A stretch of DNA of 64,000 bases from Deinococcus sp. JMULE3 (GTDB taxonomy: Bacteria; Deinococcota; Deinococci; Deinococcales; Deinococcaceae), in the NCBI RefSeq assembly GCF_013337115.1, contig NZ_SGWE01000004.1:1560001-1624000 (forward strand), in the 5' to 3' direction. Position numbers and translations under genes: made by a program. Under the pieces are notes generated by a model that saw only the letters and a program-made list of their open reading frames with translations, was not told the DNA's origin and did no database searches. Positions 1-8,640 of the stretch are shown in pieces (within the stretch, counting starts at the first letter, position 1; every line of letters starts with the position of its first letter).

Positions 1-66
1 CGGGCTGCTGCGCCTGTAAATTCAAGACCTGTTGCGCAGTAGAGGTCGGAGCAGGTAGGTTCAAGG

Positions 67-1077
67 GTGTTGCGGCTTGAGAAGCTGAAATCCAGGGGGC
101 GGTCCTTTGAACGGCTGGTGGGGTTGAGTCCTGCCGAGTTTGACCAGCTGCTGATTGAACTGGAGCCCTTGTGGGAACGGAGTCATCACCGCTCCCTTTC
201 CCGCGCCGGACGGGTCCGGCGCATCGGAGCGGGCAACACCTTCAAGCTCGACCTCAGCCAGCGACTGCTGGTCACGCTGCTCTATCTGCGACAGTACTTC
301 ACCATGCATGTTCTGGGCATCCTGTTCGATCTGGACGCGGCGAACATCTGCCGGAACATCCATGCCCTGCTGCCGGTCCTGGAGCAGGCGTTGCCTGCTC
401 CCCTCCGTCCCCGGACGCTCCAGGCCGAGCCGGATGAGGCTCCTGGAGGGGCGAGCAGGAACCCGAGGAAAATACGCTCTCTGGAGGAGTTTCTGGAGAT
501 CTTCCCCGAACTGACCGACGTGATCGTGGATGGGACTGAGCAACCTCGCGGGCAGCCGAAAGTGAAGAAGGGGGAGAACCCCGGCAAGAAGGCGGTCGGG
601 CGGCCCAAGGACAAGAAGCGCTTTTACAGCGTCAAGAAAAGGACCCATACCCTGAAAACCCAGGTGGCGGTGACGCCCGAAGGACAGATCGTGCACCTCA
701 GTGCGACCGCCAGCGGTCGCACCCACGACATGAAGGTGCTGCGACGTTCCCGACTGATGAACCGACTGCCCAGGCACGTCCGGGTGTGGGGAGACCGGGG
801 CTATACCGGAATGGAGAAGGTCTATCCGGACTGGGAAACCATCGTGCCCGCCAAACGACCGAAGAACGGCGAGTTGAGCAAGGAGCAACGTGAGCTGAAT
901 CGGCTGATCTCCAAGGTGCGGATCAGCGCTGAGAATGCCATCGGCCGCATCAAGAAATTTCGCGTCTGCAAGGAGTTTTTCAGGAATCGGACCTCACAGC
1001 ACGGCGTGATGTGGGGGTGTGTCGCCGGACTCGTCAATCTCCGTTGGCAACGCCGCCACCACCTCTGCACGCCCTGA
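67..1077 (+). CDS. DDE transposase of IS5-like element
   Basis: The 336-aa protein should cut and join the element ends. An N-terminal helical region (about 15-110) resembles the HTH domain found before DDE_Tnp_4 nucleases. The acidic triad is visible: Asp155 in VIVDGTEQP, Asp243 in VWGDRGYTG and Glu289 in [12 protein letters not shown] basic KKxGRPKDKK stretch lies near residue 180. The start is GTG; no earlier start exists inside the left inverted repeat. The stop is 12 bp before the right-end hairpin. No frameshift or internal stop is seen, so it is probably an active or recently active transposase. Family-level call is firm; the exact IS name cannot be given from sequence alone. Confidence 0.85.
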   Translation: MLRLEKLKSRGRSFERLVGLSPAEFDQLLIELEPLWERSHHRSLSRAGRVRRIGAGNTFKLDLSQRLLVTLLYLRQYFTMHVLGILFDLDAANICRNIHALLPVLEQALPAPLRPRTLQAEPDEAPGGASRNPRKIRSLEEFLEIFPELTDVIVDGTEQPRGQPKVKKGENPGKKAVGRPKDKKRFYSVKKRTHTLKTQVAVTPEGQIVHLSATASGRTHDMKVLRRSRLMNRLPRHVRVWGDRGYTGMEKVYPDWETIVPAKRPKNGELSKEQRELNRLISKVRISAENAIGRIKKFRVCKEFFRNRTSQHGVMWGCVAGLVNLRWQRRHHLCTP

Positions 1078-1088
1078 GCGTAGGGACA

Positions 1089-1125
1089 GATCAGTGGGGA
1101 GCCGATTCGCGGCTCCCCACTGATC
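1089..1125 (+). terminator. Perfect 16-bp hairpin at the right end of the IS
   Basis: Arms 1089-1104 and 1110-1125 pair perfectly around a 5-nt loop, directly after the transposase stop codon. There is no T-run, so it may stop transcripts, block read-through, or take part in transposition rather than act as a classic intrinsic terminator. Confidence 0.5.
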
Positions 1126-1152
1126 CTTCAACTACTGCGCAACAGGTCTTCA

Positions 1153-1669
1153 GAGTGATGCCTCTGCACGCTGCGCTCTATTCACGACAGCTGCCGCATT
1201 TGAATCCGGGCAGCCGCCTTCCTTCAGGGGAACGCGGATGAGACTGCCCCGTCTCTTCAGGCAACCTCGGCCCGGTTGAATCGCTTGACCTTCAACGGTT
1301 GCACCGACGTGCAGAATTGAGGGGCGGTCTTTCAACGAACCCGCCTGTGGCCATGCACGAACTGGCGCATACCTTGACCCTGGAGGCGCACGAAGCCCTT
1401 CGGGGCGGGATGAATGGTCTGTAAGGACCGGTCCCGCGCATCATCGCTTGGCGTTCTGGTTGTGTGGCACGCATCTGAATCAGTGGGGCCTCCCGATCGA
1501 CTTCAGGGCAGGATGGCGTGATCGGCCACTGTTTCACTGGTGGATTTCGCTCCTCAAAGAGTTCAGATGCGACCTCTTGATTGACCGGGAACGCTTCGCT
1601 CAACATCTGGCGGTCTTTACTTCATGTCCTCCGGACCGTCATACTTATGAGTCAGGAGGATTTCCACTT
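1153..1669. other. Gene-free stretch of about 520 bp between IS and next gene
   Basis: No recognisable gene is seen on either strand. An open frame runs in from 1448 to the next gene, but its residues look like random coding of a non-coding region and it has no start signal. The segment is plausibly eroded mobile-element or intergenic DNA. The ribosome binding site of the next gene (aggagga, 1654-1660) lies at its end. Confidence 0.4.
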
Positions 1670-2101
1670 ATGGCTTACAAGAAACTCAGTGAACAGGTGA
1701 TGGAACTCAGCAACCCCCAGCGCAGCGACACCTTCGTGAAGCAGTTCCAGGAGGCGGTGCGGGCCGGCAAGATCGACGGTGCGTACCTGCCCGAGCGGTT
1801 CACGATGCCCAAGCAGTTCACGCGCCGTGGCAGCACCGACACGTACCAGAAGGACACCCGCGAGATGATCTTCGACCACACCCCGGACTTCGAGGCGTGG
1901 TTCGAGGAGACCAACCGTGAACTGGCCGCCGCGCGCCGTGGCGGGAACATCAAGCCCAGCATGGAGGCCGTCGAGTCCGGTCTGGTGGACTTCCAGACGA
2001 TGGTCGAGGAGACGCGCCGCAAGATGCAGGCCAGCTTCGAGAAGGGTCAGGCACTCGGCAAGGGCCGCGCGAAGACCACCTCCGGCAAGAAGAAGAAGTA
2101 A
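1670..2101 (+). CDS. Conserved hypothetical protein, lysine-tailed
   Basis: This 143-aa protein begins MAYKKLSEQVMEL and ends with a Lys-rich tail (KTTSGKKKK). It is rich in charged residues, predicted mostly helical, with no signal peptide or membrane segment. The ATG at 1670 is chosen because aggagga sits 9 nt before it; the frame stays open upstream to 1448, but that extension has no such signal and looks non-coding. A hairpin follows the stop. The basic tail hints at nucleic-acid binding, which is inference only. I do not recognise a named family. Confidence 0.75.
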   Translation: MAYKKLSEQVMELSNPQRSDTFVKQFQEAVRAGKIDGAYLPERFTMPKQFTRRGSTDTYQKDTREMIFDHTPDFEAWFEETNRELAAARRGGNIKPSMEAVESGLVDFQTMVEETRRKMQASFEKGQALGKGRAKTTSGKKKK

Positions 2102-2117
2102 CACCCCCCTCCAGTTC

Positions 2118-2152
2118 AGGCGCGGCCCCCCATACTCGTGGGGGCCGCGCCT
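2118..2152 (+). terminator. Hairpin terminator after 1670 gene
   Basis: 13-bp arms 2118-2130 and 2140-2152 pair perfectly around a 9-nt loop just after the stop of the upstream gene. It is GC-rich with only a weak T-tail, so termination is likely but the class is uncertain. Confidence 0.55.
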
Positions 2153-2200
2153 GTCCCGTGCGGGTTTCCAGTCCTGGGGGGCCCCAGGTATGGTGGGGGG

Positions 2201-2908
2201 ATGACGGTTTCCGAGACTCCACTTTCCACTTCCGCGCGGCGCGGGCTGCTGCTGGTCATGACCGGCGCGTCCGGCGTGGGCAAGGGCACGCTGCGTGAAC
2301 GCTGGCTGGCCGGGCAGGACGTGTTCTTCAGCACCTCCTGGACGACACGCGAGGCACGCCCGGGCGAGCAGGACGGCGTGCACTACGTGTTCGTGACACC
2401 AGAGGCGTTCGAGGAGAAGGCGCAGGCGAACGGCTTTCTGGAGCACGCGGCGTTCGTGGGGAACCGGTACGGCACGCCGATCGAGCCGATCGAGGCGGCC
2501 CTGAGTCGCGGGCAGGACGTGGTGCTGGAGATCGAGGTGGAGGGCGCGATGCAGGTCAAGGCGCGCGTGGGCGAGGAAGCCATCCTGATCTTCATCATGC
2601 CGCCCAGCCTGACGGAGCTGCGCCGCCGCCTGGAGGGCCGCGCGACCGAGACGCCTGAACGGATCGAGAAGCGGCTGGCGCGCGCCCGTGAGGAGATCCG
2701 CGAGGCGCACGAGTTCCGGTACGTGGTCGTGAACGACGACCTGGACCGCGCCGTGGAGGAACTCGTGGCGATCCAGCGGGCCGAGCGGGCGCGGCAGCTG
2801 CCGGAACCCGAGTGGACCGAGGCGGACCGGGAGGCGCGCGTGCGGGCCGATCACCTGCGCAGCTACACCTTCACGGACGCGCGGCTGGCGCAGGTCACGG
2901 GGGAGTAA
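2201..2908 (+). CDS. gmk: Guanylate kinase
   Basis: Phosphorylates GMP to GDP with ATP in the cytoplasm. The 235-aa protein has the P-loop GASGVGKGT at residues 22-30, the GMP-binding region STSWTTREARPGEQDG and YVFV, and the EIEVEGAMQVK stretch typical of the family. The C-terminal part (from about 195) is a longer helical tail than in E. coli Gmk. Start: ATG at 2201 preceded by a G-run; the frame is open further upstream to 2138, but that region carries the hairpin of the preceding gene. The gene stands just before a broken macrodomain gene. Confidence 0.93.
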   Translation: MTVSETPLSTSARRGLLLVMTGASGVGKGTLRERWLAGQDVFFSTSWTTREARPGEQDGVHYVFVTPEAFEEKAQANGFLEHAAFVGNRYGTPIEPIEAALSRGQDVVLEIEVEGAMQVKARVGEEAILIFIMPPSLTELRRRLEGRATETPERIEKRLARAREEIREAHEFRYVVVNDDLDRAVEELVAIQRAERARQLPEPEWTEADREARVRADHLRSYTFTDARLAQVTGE

Positions 2909-2915
2909 GGGGCGC

Positions 2916-3434
2916 GTGCCGCTGGACCTCGTGTAGGGGGACATCGCCGCGCAGGACGTGTGCGCGGTCGTCACGGCGGCCAACAGGGAACTGGCGGGCG
3001 GGGGTGGCGTGGACGGCGTCATCCACCGCGCGGCGGGCCCGGAATTGCTGCGCGCCATCCGCGCCATCGGCGGGACACCGACCGGAACGGCGGTGATTAC
3101 CCCGGCGTTCGGACTGTCGGCGCGGGGCGTGCGGCACGTGATTCACGCGGTCGGGCCGATCTGGCGCGGCGGCACTCAGGGCGAGCCGGAGCTGCTGGCC
3201 GGGGCCTACCGGCGCAGCCTGGAGCTGGTGGTGCAGGCCGGGTGCCGCAGCGTGGCGTTCCCGGCGATCAGTACGGGCGTGTACGGGTACCCGCTGCCAC
3301 AGGCGGCGGAGGTGACCCTGCGGACGATCACCGCGTTCCTGGCGGATCACCCGGACCTGCACGTGCGCGTGGTGCTGCTGGGCGGGGGCACGCTGAACGT
3401 GTTCCGCCGGGCATGGCAGAGATTGACCGCCTGA
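2916..3434 (+). pseudogene. Macrodomain (ADP-ribose hydrolase type), amber codon near start
   Basis: From 2958 onward the frame encodes a clear macrodomain: [14 protein letters not shown] (ligand loop with the Asn and Asp used by MacroD-type hydrolases), [12 protein letters not shown], and the end [14 protein letters not shown]. The family normally starts about 14 residues earlier with a xxLVxGDI strand that holds the adenine-contacting Asp. That strand is present in frame from GTG 2916 but is interrupted by TAG at 2934-2936 (reads [18 protein letters not shown]), where a Gln codon CAG would be expected. The first Asn of the NAAN motif is also Thr. A GTG at 2958 could restart, but it has no ribosome site and would drop the first strand. 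Most likely a nonsense-mutated gene; sequencing error or amber read-through are alternatives. Confidence 0.6.
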
Positions 3435-3435
3435 T

Positions 3436-3570
3436 ACGGATTCCGTCTGTTTCGTTGACAGATCGGAACACCACCGATCTGCCAACTCCACGCCCGGAAC
3501 CCGTTTTTCTCCTACTCGCATCCGCTCGGGTTGAAAGATGTTGCACACCTTTCAACCGGAGTCCGCATGA
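3436..3570. repeat. Dispersed foldback repeat, copy 1
   Basis: About 135 bp that recur at 53060-53195 in the same orientation with roughly 80% identity. The ends are imperfect inverted repeats (acggattccg ... cggagtccgc). Two internal hairpins are conserved: 3460-3466 with 3474-3480, and 3529-3537 with 3549-3557. Where the copies differ inside the stems, both arms change together. It resembles the small non-coding repeats known from Deinococcus chromosomes and may be MITE-like. It lies between the macrodomain gene and the sulfurtransferase promoter. Confidence 0.8.
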
Positions 3571-3592
3571 GCGGCGGGTGTAGCCTGCGGGC

Positions 3593-4462
<870 letters not shown>

Positions 4463-4468
4463 GGAGCG

Positions 4469-4948
4469 TCAAGGGCCGTACCCGTCTTCATGTCCCAGGT
4501 AGCCCAGCGAGAAGACCGGGTCCCGCACATCCAGGACAGGCATATGCGTTTCCCAGCGCACACCTCCCAGTCCGATGGCCAGGCCCACCAGAAAGGACGT
4601 CCAGGCGAACGTTCCCCACAGGACCACCCGCAGCAGCGTCGGCACCCGCACGGGCCTCCGCCACAGCCGCGCCACACCACCCACCACCAGACCGACGATC
4701 AGGAGGTACACCAGCCAGTCGAGCAGCAGCGGCCCCAGGAACACCGCGTACTCCGCGCTGGACGCCGTTCCCCAGTGCGTGAATCCCAGCGGGAATCCGT
4801 ATTGGTACAGCGTCGCGTACCCCTGATCCCACGACGCCTCCACGTCCACGGTCGTCCGCATGTTCACATGGTGTACCAGCACCCACGACAGCGGCACCGT
4901 CACGCCCCAGTGCAGCGAGTGGTTCCCGTTCCAGACCGCTAGCCTCAT
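4469..4948 (-). CDS. Small membrane protein of unknown function
   Basis: 159 aa with about three hydrophobic segments: residues 13-30, a longer one around 68-92 (FLGPLLLDWLVYLLIVGLVV) and one around 107-127. Basic residues (RLWRRPVR) lie between the last two, suggesting cytoplasmic exposure there. No family is recognised. It ends 6 bp from the convergent sulfurtransferase stop. A CAGGGT box 6 nt before the ATG fits a leaderless start. Function unknown. Confidence 0.65.
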   Translation of the reverse strand: MRLAVWNGNHSLHWGVTVPLSWVLVHHVNMRTTVDVEASWDQGYATLYQYGFPLGFTHWGTASSAEYAVFLGPLLLDWLVYLLIVGLVVGGVARLWRRPVRVPTLLRVVLWGTFAWTSFLVGLAIGLGGVRWETHMPVLDVRDPVFSLGYLGHEDGYGP

Positions 4949-5033
4949 GCCCCGACCCTGGCACCGGCCTGAGGCGAGTGTCCGTCAGACGCGAGGGGTG
5001 CGTGCCATTCGTTGTCCTGCCGGGCCAGGGTGG

Positions 5034-6179
5034 TCATTCCCCCTGTACCGGGCGGTCGTCTGCCGTGACCGGGACGGTGCCGTCCGCCCAGTCCAGCGTG
5101 AGGGGCTGGCCGGGCGTGACCTGCGCGGCGCGGGTGACGGGCTGCCCGTCCGGGCCGCGCACGAGGGCGTAGCCGCGCGCCAGGGTGCGCTGCGGGGTGA
5201 GACCCAGTGCCTGCCGCATCAGGGCGTCCACGTCCTGCGCGGCGCGGTCGACGTGCCGGGTGGCGGCTGTGCGGGCGCGGTCCAGCGTCCAGTCCGCGCC
5301 CGCCTGGGCGTCCACGAGGAGCTGCGTGGCGTGGGCGCGGATGGTGCGGGCGTCCTCCTGCGCCTGCGCGGCGGCCCCCGCGACGGTGCGGACGATCAGC
5401 GCGGCGGCCTTGCTGGGCGTGTCCATCCGCGCAAACGCCACCTCATCGGGGAGAGTGTCGTCCCGCGCGTGCCCCAGGCCCGTGATGACCGGCGCGGGGA
5501 AGGTCGCCAGGGCCCGCGCGAATGCGAGGTCGTTCAGCCACGCGAGGTCCGTGACGGCCCCGCCGCCGCGCAGGACGACCAGCGCGTCCAGCGGCTCCTG
5601 CTCGTGCAGCGCGCGGGCCTCTTCGGCGGCGCGCAGCAGGCTGGGCGCGGCGTCGCGGCCCTGGAAGGTGGCCTCCAGGTACAGCGGGCGCAGCACCCCG
5701 GCGGCCTCCAGCGGGTCGATCTCGCGGCGGAAGTCGCCCAGCCCGGCCGCCTCGCGCGGGGCGATCACGGCGAAACGCCCGAAGTCCTCGGGAGCGGGCA
5801 GCAGGCGGTTCAGGCCGTACACGCCCTCGCGGACCAGGGTCTCGCGGTGCTCGGCGAGGCGCAGCGCGGCGTCCCCCAGCGTGAATTCCGGCGCGACGTC
5901 CAGCACGTTCAGCGAGAAGCCGTACTGCTCGTGGAAGGTCGCCTCGGCGAACAGCAGGACCTTCAGGCCCGCCGTGAGGGTGCCGCCCGTCGCGCGGCGG
6001 AACTTGCCTTCCAGGCTGAAGCGTTCGCGGGCCCACACGGTCGCGCGGCACTTGGCGACCTCGCCGTCCTGGGCGGCCTGCACGAGATCCAGGTACAGGT
6101 GGCGGCGGTCCGTGACGCTGGCGATCTCCGCGCGGACCCACACGGCACCCGGCAGGCCCCGCGCGACGACCTGCCCCAC
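5034..6179 (-). CDS. xseA: Exodeoxyribonuclease VII large subunit
   Basis: Catalytic subunit of the XseA-XseB single-strand exonuclease. The 381-aa frame carries the end of the N-terminal OB-fold ([20 protein letters not shown]), the nuclease domain with [17 protein letters not shown] and a [15 protein letters not shown] loop, and a helical region, ending with a short barrel ([12 protein letters not shown]). The GTG at 6179 lies inside the conserved start: in-frame codons upstream read [15 protein letters not shown], as in other XseA proteins, so the true start is earlier. Candidates are a CTG at 6206 with GGAG before it, or GTG 6271 overlapping the crcB stop if the 7-base C-run at 6239-6245 (G on the coding strand) is one base short. 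No xseB is visible. Confidence 0.88.
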   Translation of the reverse strand: MGQVVARGLPGAVWVRAEIASVTDRRHLYLDLVQAAQDGEVAKCRATVWARERFSLEGKFRRATGGTLTAGLKVLLFAEATFHEQYGFSLNVLDVAPEFTLGDAALRLAEHRETLVREGVYGLNRLLPAPEDFGRFAVIAPREAAGLGDFRREIDPLEAAGVLRPLYLEATFQGRDAAPSLLRAAEEARALHEQEPLDALVVLRGGGAVTDLAWLNDLAFARALATFPAPVITGLGHARDDTLPDEVAFARMDTPSKAAALIVRTVAGAAAQAQEDARTIRAHATQLLVDAQAGADWTLDRARTAATRHVDRAAQDVDALMRQALGLTPQRTLARGYALVRGPDGQPVTRAAQVTPGQPLTLDWADGTVPVTADDRPVQGE

Positions 6180-6267
6180 GTACGCGAGGAGTTCCGACAG
6201 TTCCAGGAACTGCTCCGGGGGCGGGTCGCGCCGCTGCTCCCCCCCTCCCCGGTCTTCCTGCGGCGGG

Positions 6268-6642
6268 TCACAGGCGGCCCCCCAGCGTGCGGCCCGCCAC
6301 GGCCGCCAGGACGCCCAGCGTGACGCTGAGGCCCGCGTACAGCAGCGCCGCGCCGCCCCGCCCCTGCGCGAGCAGGTCGTCGAGTTCCACGCTGAACGTG
6401 CTGAAGGTCGTGAAGGCGCCCAGCACCCCGGTCCCGAACGCCAGCCGCGCCACGTCAGGCCACACGCCCCGGCCCACCAGCGCCAGCGTCAGGCCCAGCA
6501 GGAACGACCCCGCGACGTTGATCAGCAGCACCGGCACGGGAAACGCGGCGCGCAGGGCCAGCGGCGCCAGCAGCAGCTGCGTGCCGTACCGCGCGGCGGC
6601 CCCCACGGCGCCGCCTGCCATCACCCACAGCCACGCGTTCAC
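6268..6642 (-). CDS. crcB: Fluoride channel CrcB/Fluc
   Basis: Exports fluoride through the inner membrane as a dual-topology dimer. The 124-aa protein has four hydrophobic helices and the family signatures [10 protein letters not shown] near residues 10-19, NVAGSFLLG around 42-50 and [12 protein letters not shown] around 75-86, where the Phe and Thr residues line the pore. The start is GTG; TATGCT at 6649-6654 lies 6 nt before it, a leaderless pattern, with GGAAGG in the gap. Its stop region abuts xseA. No fluoride riboswitch is seen. Confidence 0.9.
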   Translation of the reverse strand: MNAWLWVMAGGAVGAAARYGTQLLLAPLALRAAFPVPVLLINVAGSFLLGLTLALVGRGVWPDVARLAFGTGVLGAFTTFSTFSVELDDLLAQGRGGAALLYAGLSVTLGVLAAVAGRTLGGRL

Positions 6643-6686
6643 CCTTCCAGCATAGAGTCCGGGCGGGAGTCTGCCATCCTGCGGGC

Positions 6687-7604
6687 ATGATCAGGGCGCG
6701 GCGACTCAGCGACGGGCAGGACTTCCCCTGGAACGGGGAGCACGAGAACGTCTGGGTGGACACCCAGGACCCCACTCCGGACGAACTCGCGGCCCTTCAG
6801 ATGGCGTTCCCCCTGAATCGCCTCGCGCTGGAGGACGCCCTGGAACGCGGCCACTGGAGCCGCGCCGAGGCCTACCCCGAGCACGCGTTCATCACCGTGC
6901 GCTCCTACGTGAATCCCGCGCAGACCGACGAGTTCACCGAACGCCTGAGCGTCTTCACGTTCGGCAGCGCCGTCCTGACGCACAGCCCCGGCGGGACCCG
7001 CGCGCTGGACAGCGTGTGGAATCTCGTCGGGCGCGACAGCGTGAACACCGCGCAGGAGGTCACGTACGAGCTGCTGGACCACACCGCCGACACCTTCTTC
7101 ACCGCCGCCGACGCGCTGGAGGCCCGCGTGGACGACCTGGAGGAACGCGTGTTCCAGCGTGTCCGCGAGAACCCGGTCGCGGCGGTGTTCGAACTCAAGC
7201 ACCTCGTGTCGCAGGCGCGGCGGCTGGCGACCGACGCGCGCGAGGCGACCGCGCTGCTGGGCCGCCACGCCAACTGCACCCCCGCCGATCTGGTGCGCTA
7301 CCGGGACGTGCAGGACTCCTTCACGCGCGCCGCCGGACGCTTCGACACCCTGCGCGACCTCCTGACCAACCTGCTCGACCTGCACCTGAACCTCCAGAGC
7401 CAGCGCATGAACGAGGTCATGCGGACCCTGACCGCCGTCAGCGTGATCTTCCTGCCGCTGACGTTCCTGGCAGGCGTGTGGGGCATGAATTTCGAGTTCA
7501 TGCCGGAACTCAAGAGCCCCTTCGGTTACGCGCTGGCGTGGGGCACGTTCCTGCTGATCGGCGGGGCCCTCAGCGTGTACTTCAAACGCCGCGGCTGGTG
7601 GTGA
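6687..7604 (+). CDS. corA: CorA-type magnesium/divalent cation channel
   Basis: 305-aa inner-membrane pentameric Mg2+ channel. The long N-terminal cytoplasmic domain ends in extended helices (about 110-235); two membrane helices follow, with the signature GMN in [13 protein letters not shown] at the end of the first, and a basic tail (YFKRRGWW). Start ATG at 6687; the hexamer CATCCT ends 6 nt before it, a weak leaderless-type box. Divergent from crcB. Length is normal for the family. Confidence 0.92.
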   Translation: MIRARRLSDGQDFPWNGEHENVWVDTQDPTPDELAALQMAFPLNRLALEDALERGHWSRAEAYPEHAFITVRSYVNPAQTDEFTERLSVFTFGSAVLTHSPGGTRALDSVWNLVGRDSVNTAQEVTYELLDHTADTFFTAADALEARVDDLEERVFQRVRENPVAAVFELKHLVSQARRLATDAREATALLGRHANCTPADLVRYRDVQDSFTRAAGRFDTLRDLLTNLLDLHLNLQSQRMNEVMRTLTAVSVIFLPLTFLAGVWGMNFEFMPELKSPFGYALAWGTFLLIGGALSVYFKRRGWW

Positions 7605-7630
7605 CGCGCGCGGGAACGGACGCGGCGGGC

Positions 7631-7658
7631 AAGAAAGAACCCCGCCACGGGGGCGGGG
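7631..7658 (-). terminator. Intrinsic terminator of tRNA-Arg
   Basis: Stem 7640-7646 with 7652-7658 (ccccgcc/ggcgggg). Read on the minus strand it is followed by a T-rich tail, TTCTTTCTT. It lies just beyond the 3' end of the tRNA. Confidence 0.75.
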
Positions 7659-7662
7659 AACG

Positions 7663-7739
<77 letters not shown>

Positions 7740-7762
7740 GCGGGGCGCGGCTGGCCGCCGGA

Positions 7763-7768
7763 AGTATA
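7763..7768 (-). promoter_or_regulatory. -10 box of tRNA-Arg
   Basis: TATACT on the minus strand, 23 nt upstream of the tRNA 5' end; the -35 region is weak. Confidence 0.5.
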
Positions 7769-7853
7769 GCAGGGGCCCCCGCGCGGCGTTCACGTGCGCT
7801 CGGATGAGATAATCATGTAAGTCCGGTGTACCTATACTGGCTTGAGGTCCCTC

Positions 7854-8573
7854 ATGACGAACGCTGTGTACACCATGACCGTCCGCGCCCTGGCTGGCGT
7901 GGTCTCTGAGCGGGCGGCTGAAACGATGGTGCGGTCGGTGCTGCGCGAGCAGAACCTGCTGCCGGAAACCGTGAGTGCCCAGGAGATGCAGCGCATGCTC
8001 TCCGGGCCGCTCCTGTCGCGCCTGAGTACCGTGATGCCCGCCGCCCGCGCCCGGCGGGAACTGCTCTCGCTGTCGTCGCTGATGGCCGAGCGGTACCCCA
8101 AGGCGCCCACGCTGTTCGTCGAGACTGGCCCCAGCGCCACCTGGGACGACACGCAGGACACCGAGATGTGGAACGAGCTGGGCCTGGGCGCCGACGATTT
8201 CGAATTCGACGATCCCGAGTACGCCGCCGGACTGTCGGGCCGGTCGTACGACCTGAACGCCACGCTGGACCAGGACACCCTGATCCAGACACTGGGGCGC
8301 CTGAGTGGCGTGCAGGGCGTGATGGTGTGCCGCGCGAGCGGCGAGGTGCTGCGCGTGCGGGCGGTGCGGGACGCGACCGGTCTGGCCGGGGTGGTGGCAG
8401 CCAGCGCGATGCTGTTCCAGAAGCGGGCGCTGCGGCTGCTGTCGGCGGATCTGGGCGGGCAGACGGTGTGCGTGTGCCCGCTGGGCGAGTACTGCGTGGC
8501 GGTGATCGCCAGTTCGCAGGCGAACGTGGGGAGACTCCTGGTGGAATTGCAGCAGATCAAGGTGGCCGCGTGA
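7854..8573 (+). CDS. Roadblock/LC7-like domain protein
   Basis: A 239-aa soluble protein. The C-terminal 90 residues (GVQGVMVCRASGEVLRV ... CVCPLGEYCVAVIASSQANV) look like a roadblock/LC7 (MglB-like) domain, a fold that regulates small GTPases or builds scaffolds. The N-terminal half (about 1-140) is helical then acidic (ADDFEFDDPEY) and not recognised. ATG 7854 is preferred, with TTGAGG as ribosome site 6 nt before it; a TTG at 7842 in the same frame is an alternative. TATACT lies at 7833-7838. It is first in a tight three-gene operon with a membrane protein and a coiled-coil protein. No partner GTPase is in the window. Confidence 0.65.
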   Translation: MTNAVYTMTVRALAGVVSERAAETMVRSVLREQNLLPETVSAQEMQRMLSGPLLSRLSTVMPAARARRELLSLSSLMAERYPKAPTLFVETGPSATWDDTQDTEMWNELGLGADDFEFDDPEYAAGLSGRSYDLNATLDQDTLIQTLGRLSGVQGVMVCRASGEVLRVRAVRDATGLAGVVAASAMLFQKRALRLLSADLGGQTVCVCPLGEYCVAVIASSQANVGRLLVELQQIKVAA

Positions 8574-8640
8574 GCGCGGCTCAGGTGCAGGTGGCCGCGT
8601 GAGTGCGGTCCGTGTGAAGGTGGCCCGAATGAGCGCAGCC
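8562..8640 (+). repeat. Tandem 29-nt repeat across a gene junction
   Basis: Units start at 8562, 8591 and 8620 (gtggccgcgtgagcgcgg type, third one partial). The first unit holds the stop codon of the roadblock gene, the second the GTG start of the next gene, the third a downstream ATG at 8629. The repeat therefore duplicates stop/start signals at the junction. Confidence 0.75.

Larger units (their letters stand above)
22..1152 (+). mobile_element. Insertion sequence, DDE_Tnp_4 (IS5-like) type
   Basis: A single transposase gene lies between perfect 19-bp inverted repeats at 24-42 (aagacctgttgcgcagtag) and 1132-1150; with one mismatch the pairing extends to 22 and 1152. A strong hairpin follows the gene inside the right end. 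I could not find a convincing target-site duplication: the bases outside the repeats differ on the two sides. The IS5 superfamily is suggested by the protein type; the group within it is not certain. The element looks intact because the transposase frame is open and both ends are present. Confidence 0.85.

Noticed and set aside
1448..1669. Upstream extension of the gene starting at 1670
   Set aside because: No ribosome site or -10 box at 1448, and the extra 74 residues look unlike protein; aggagga before ATG 1670 fits.
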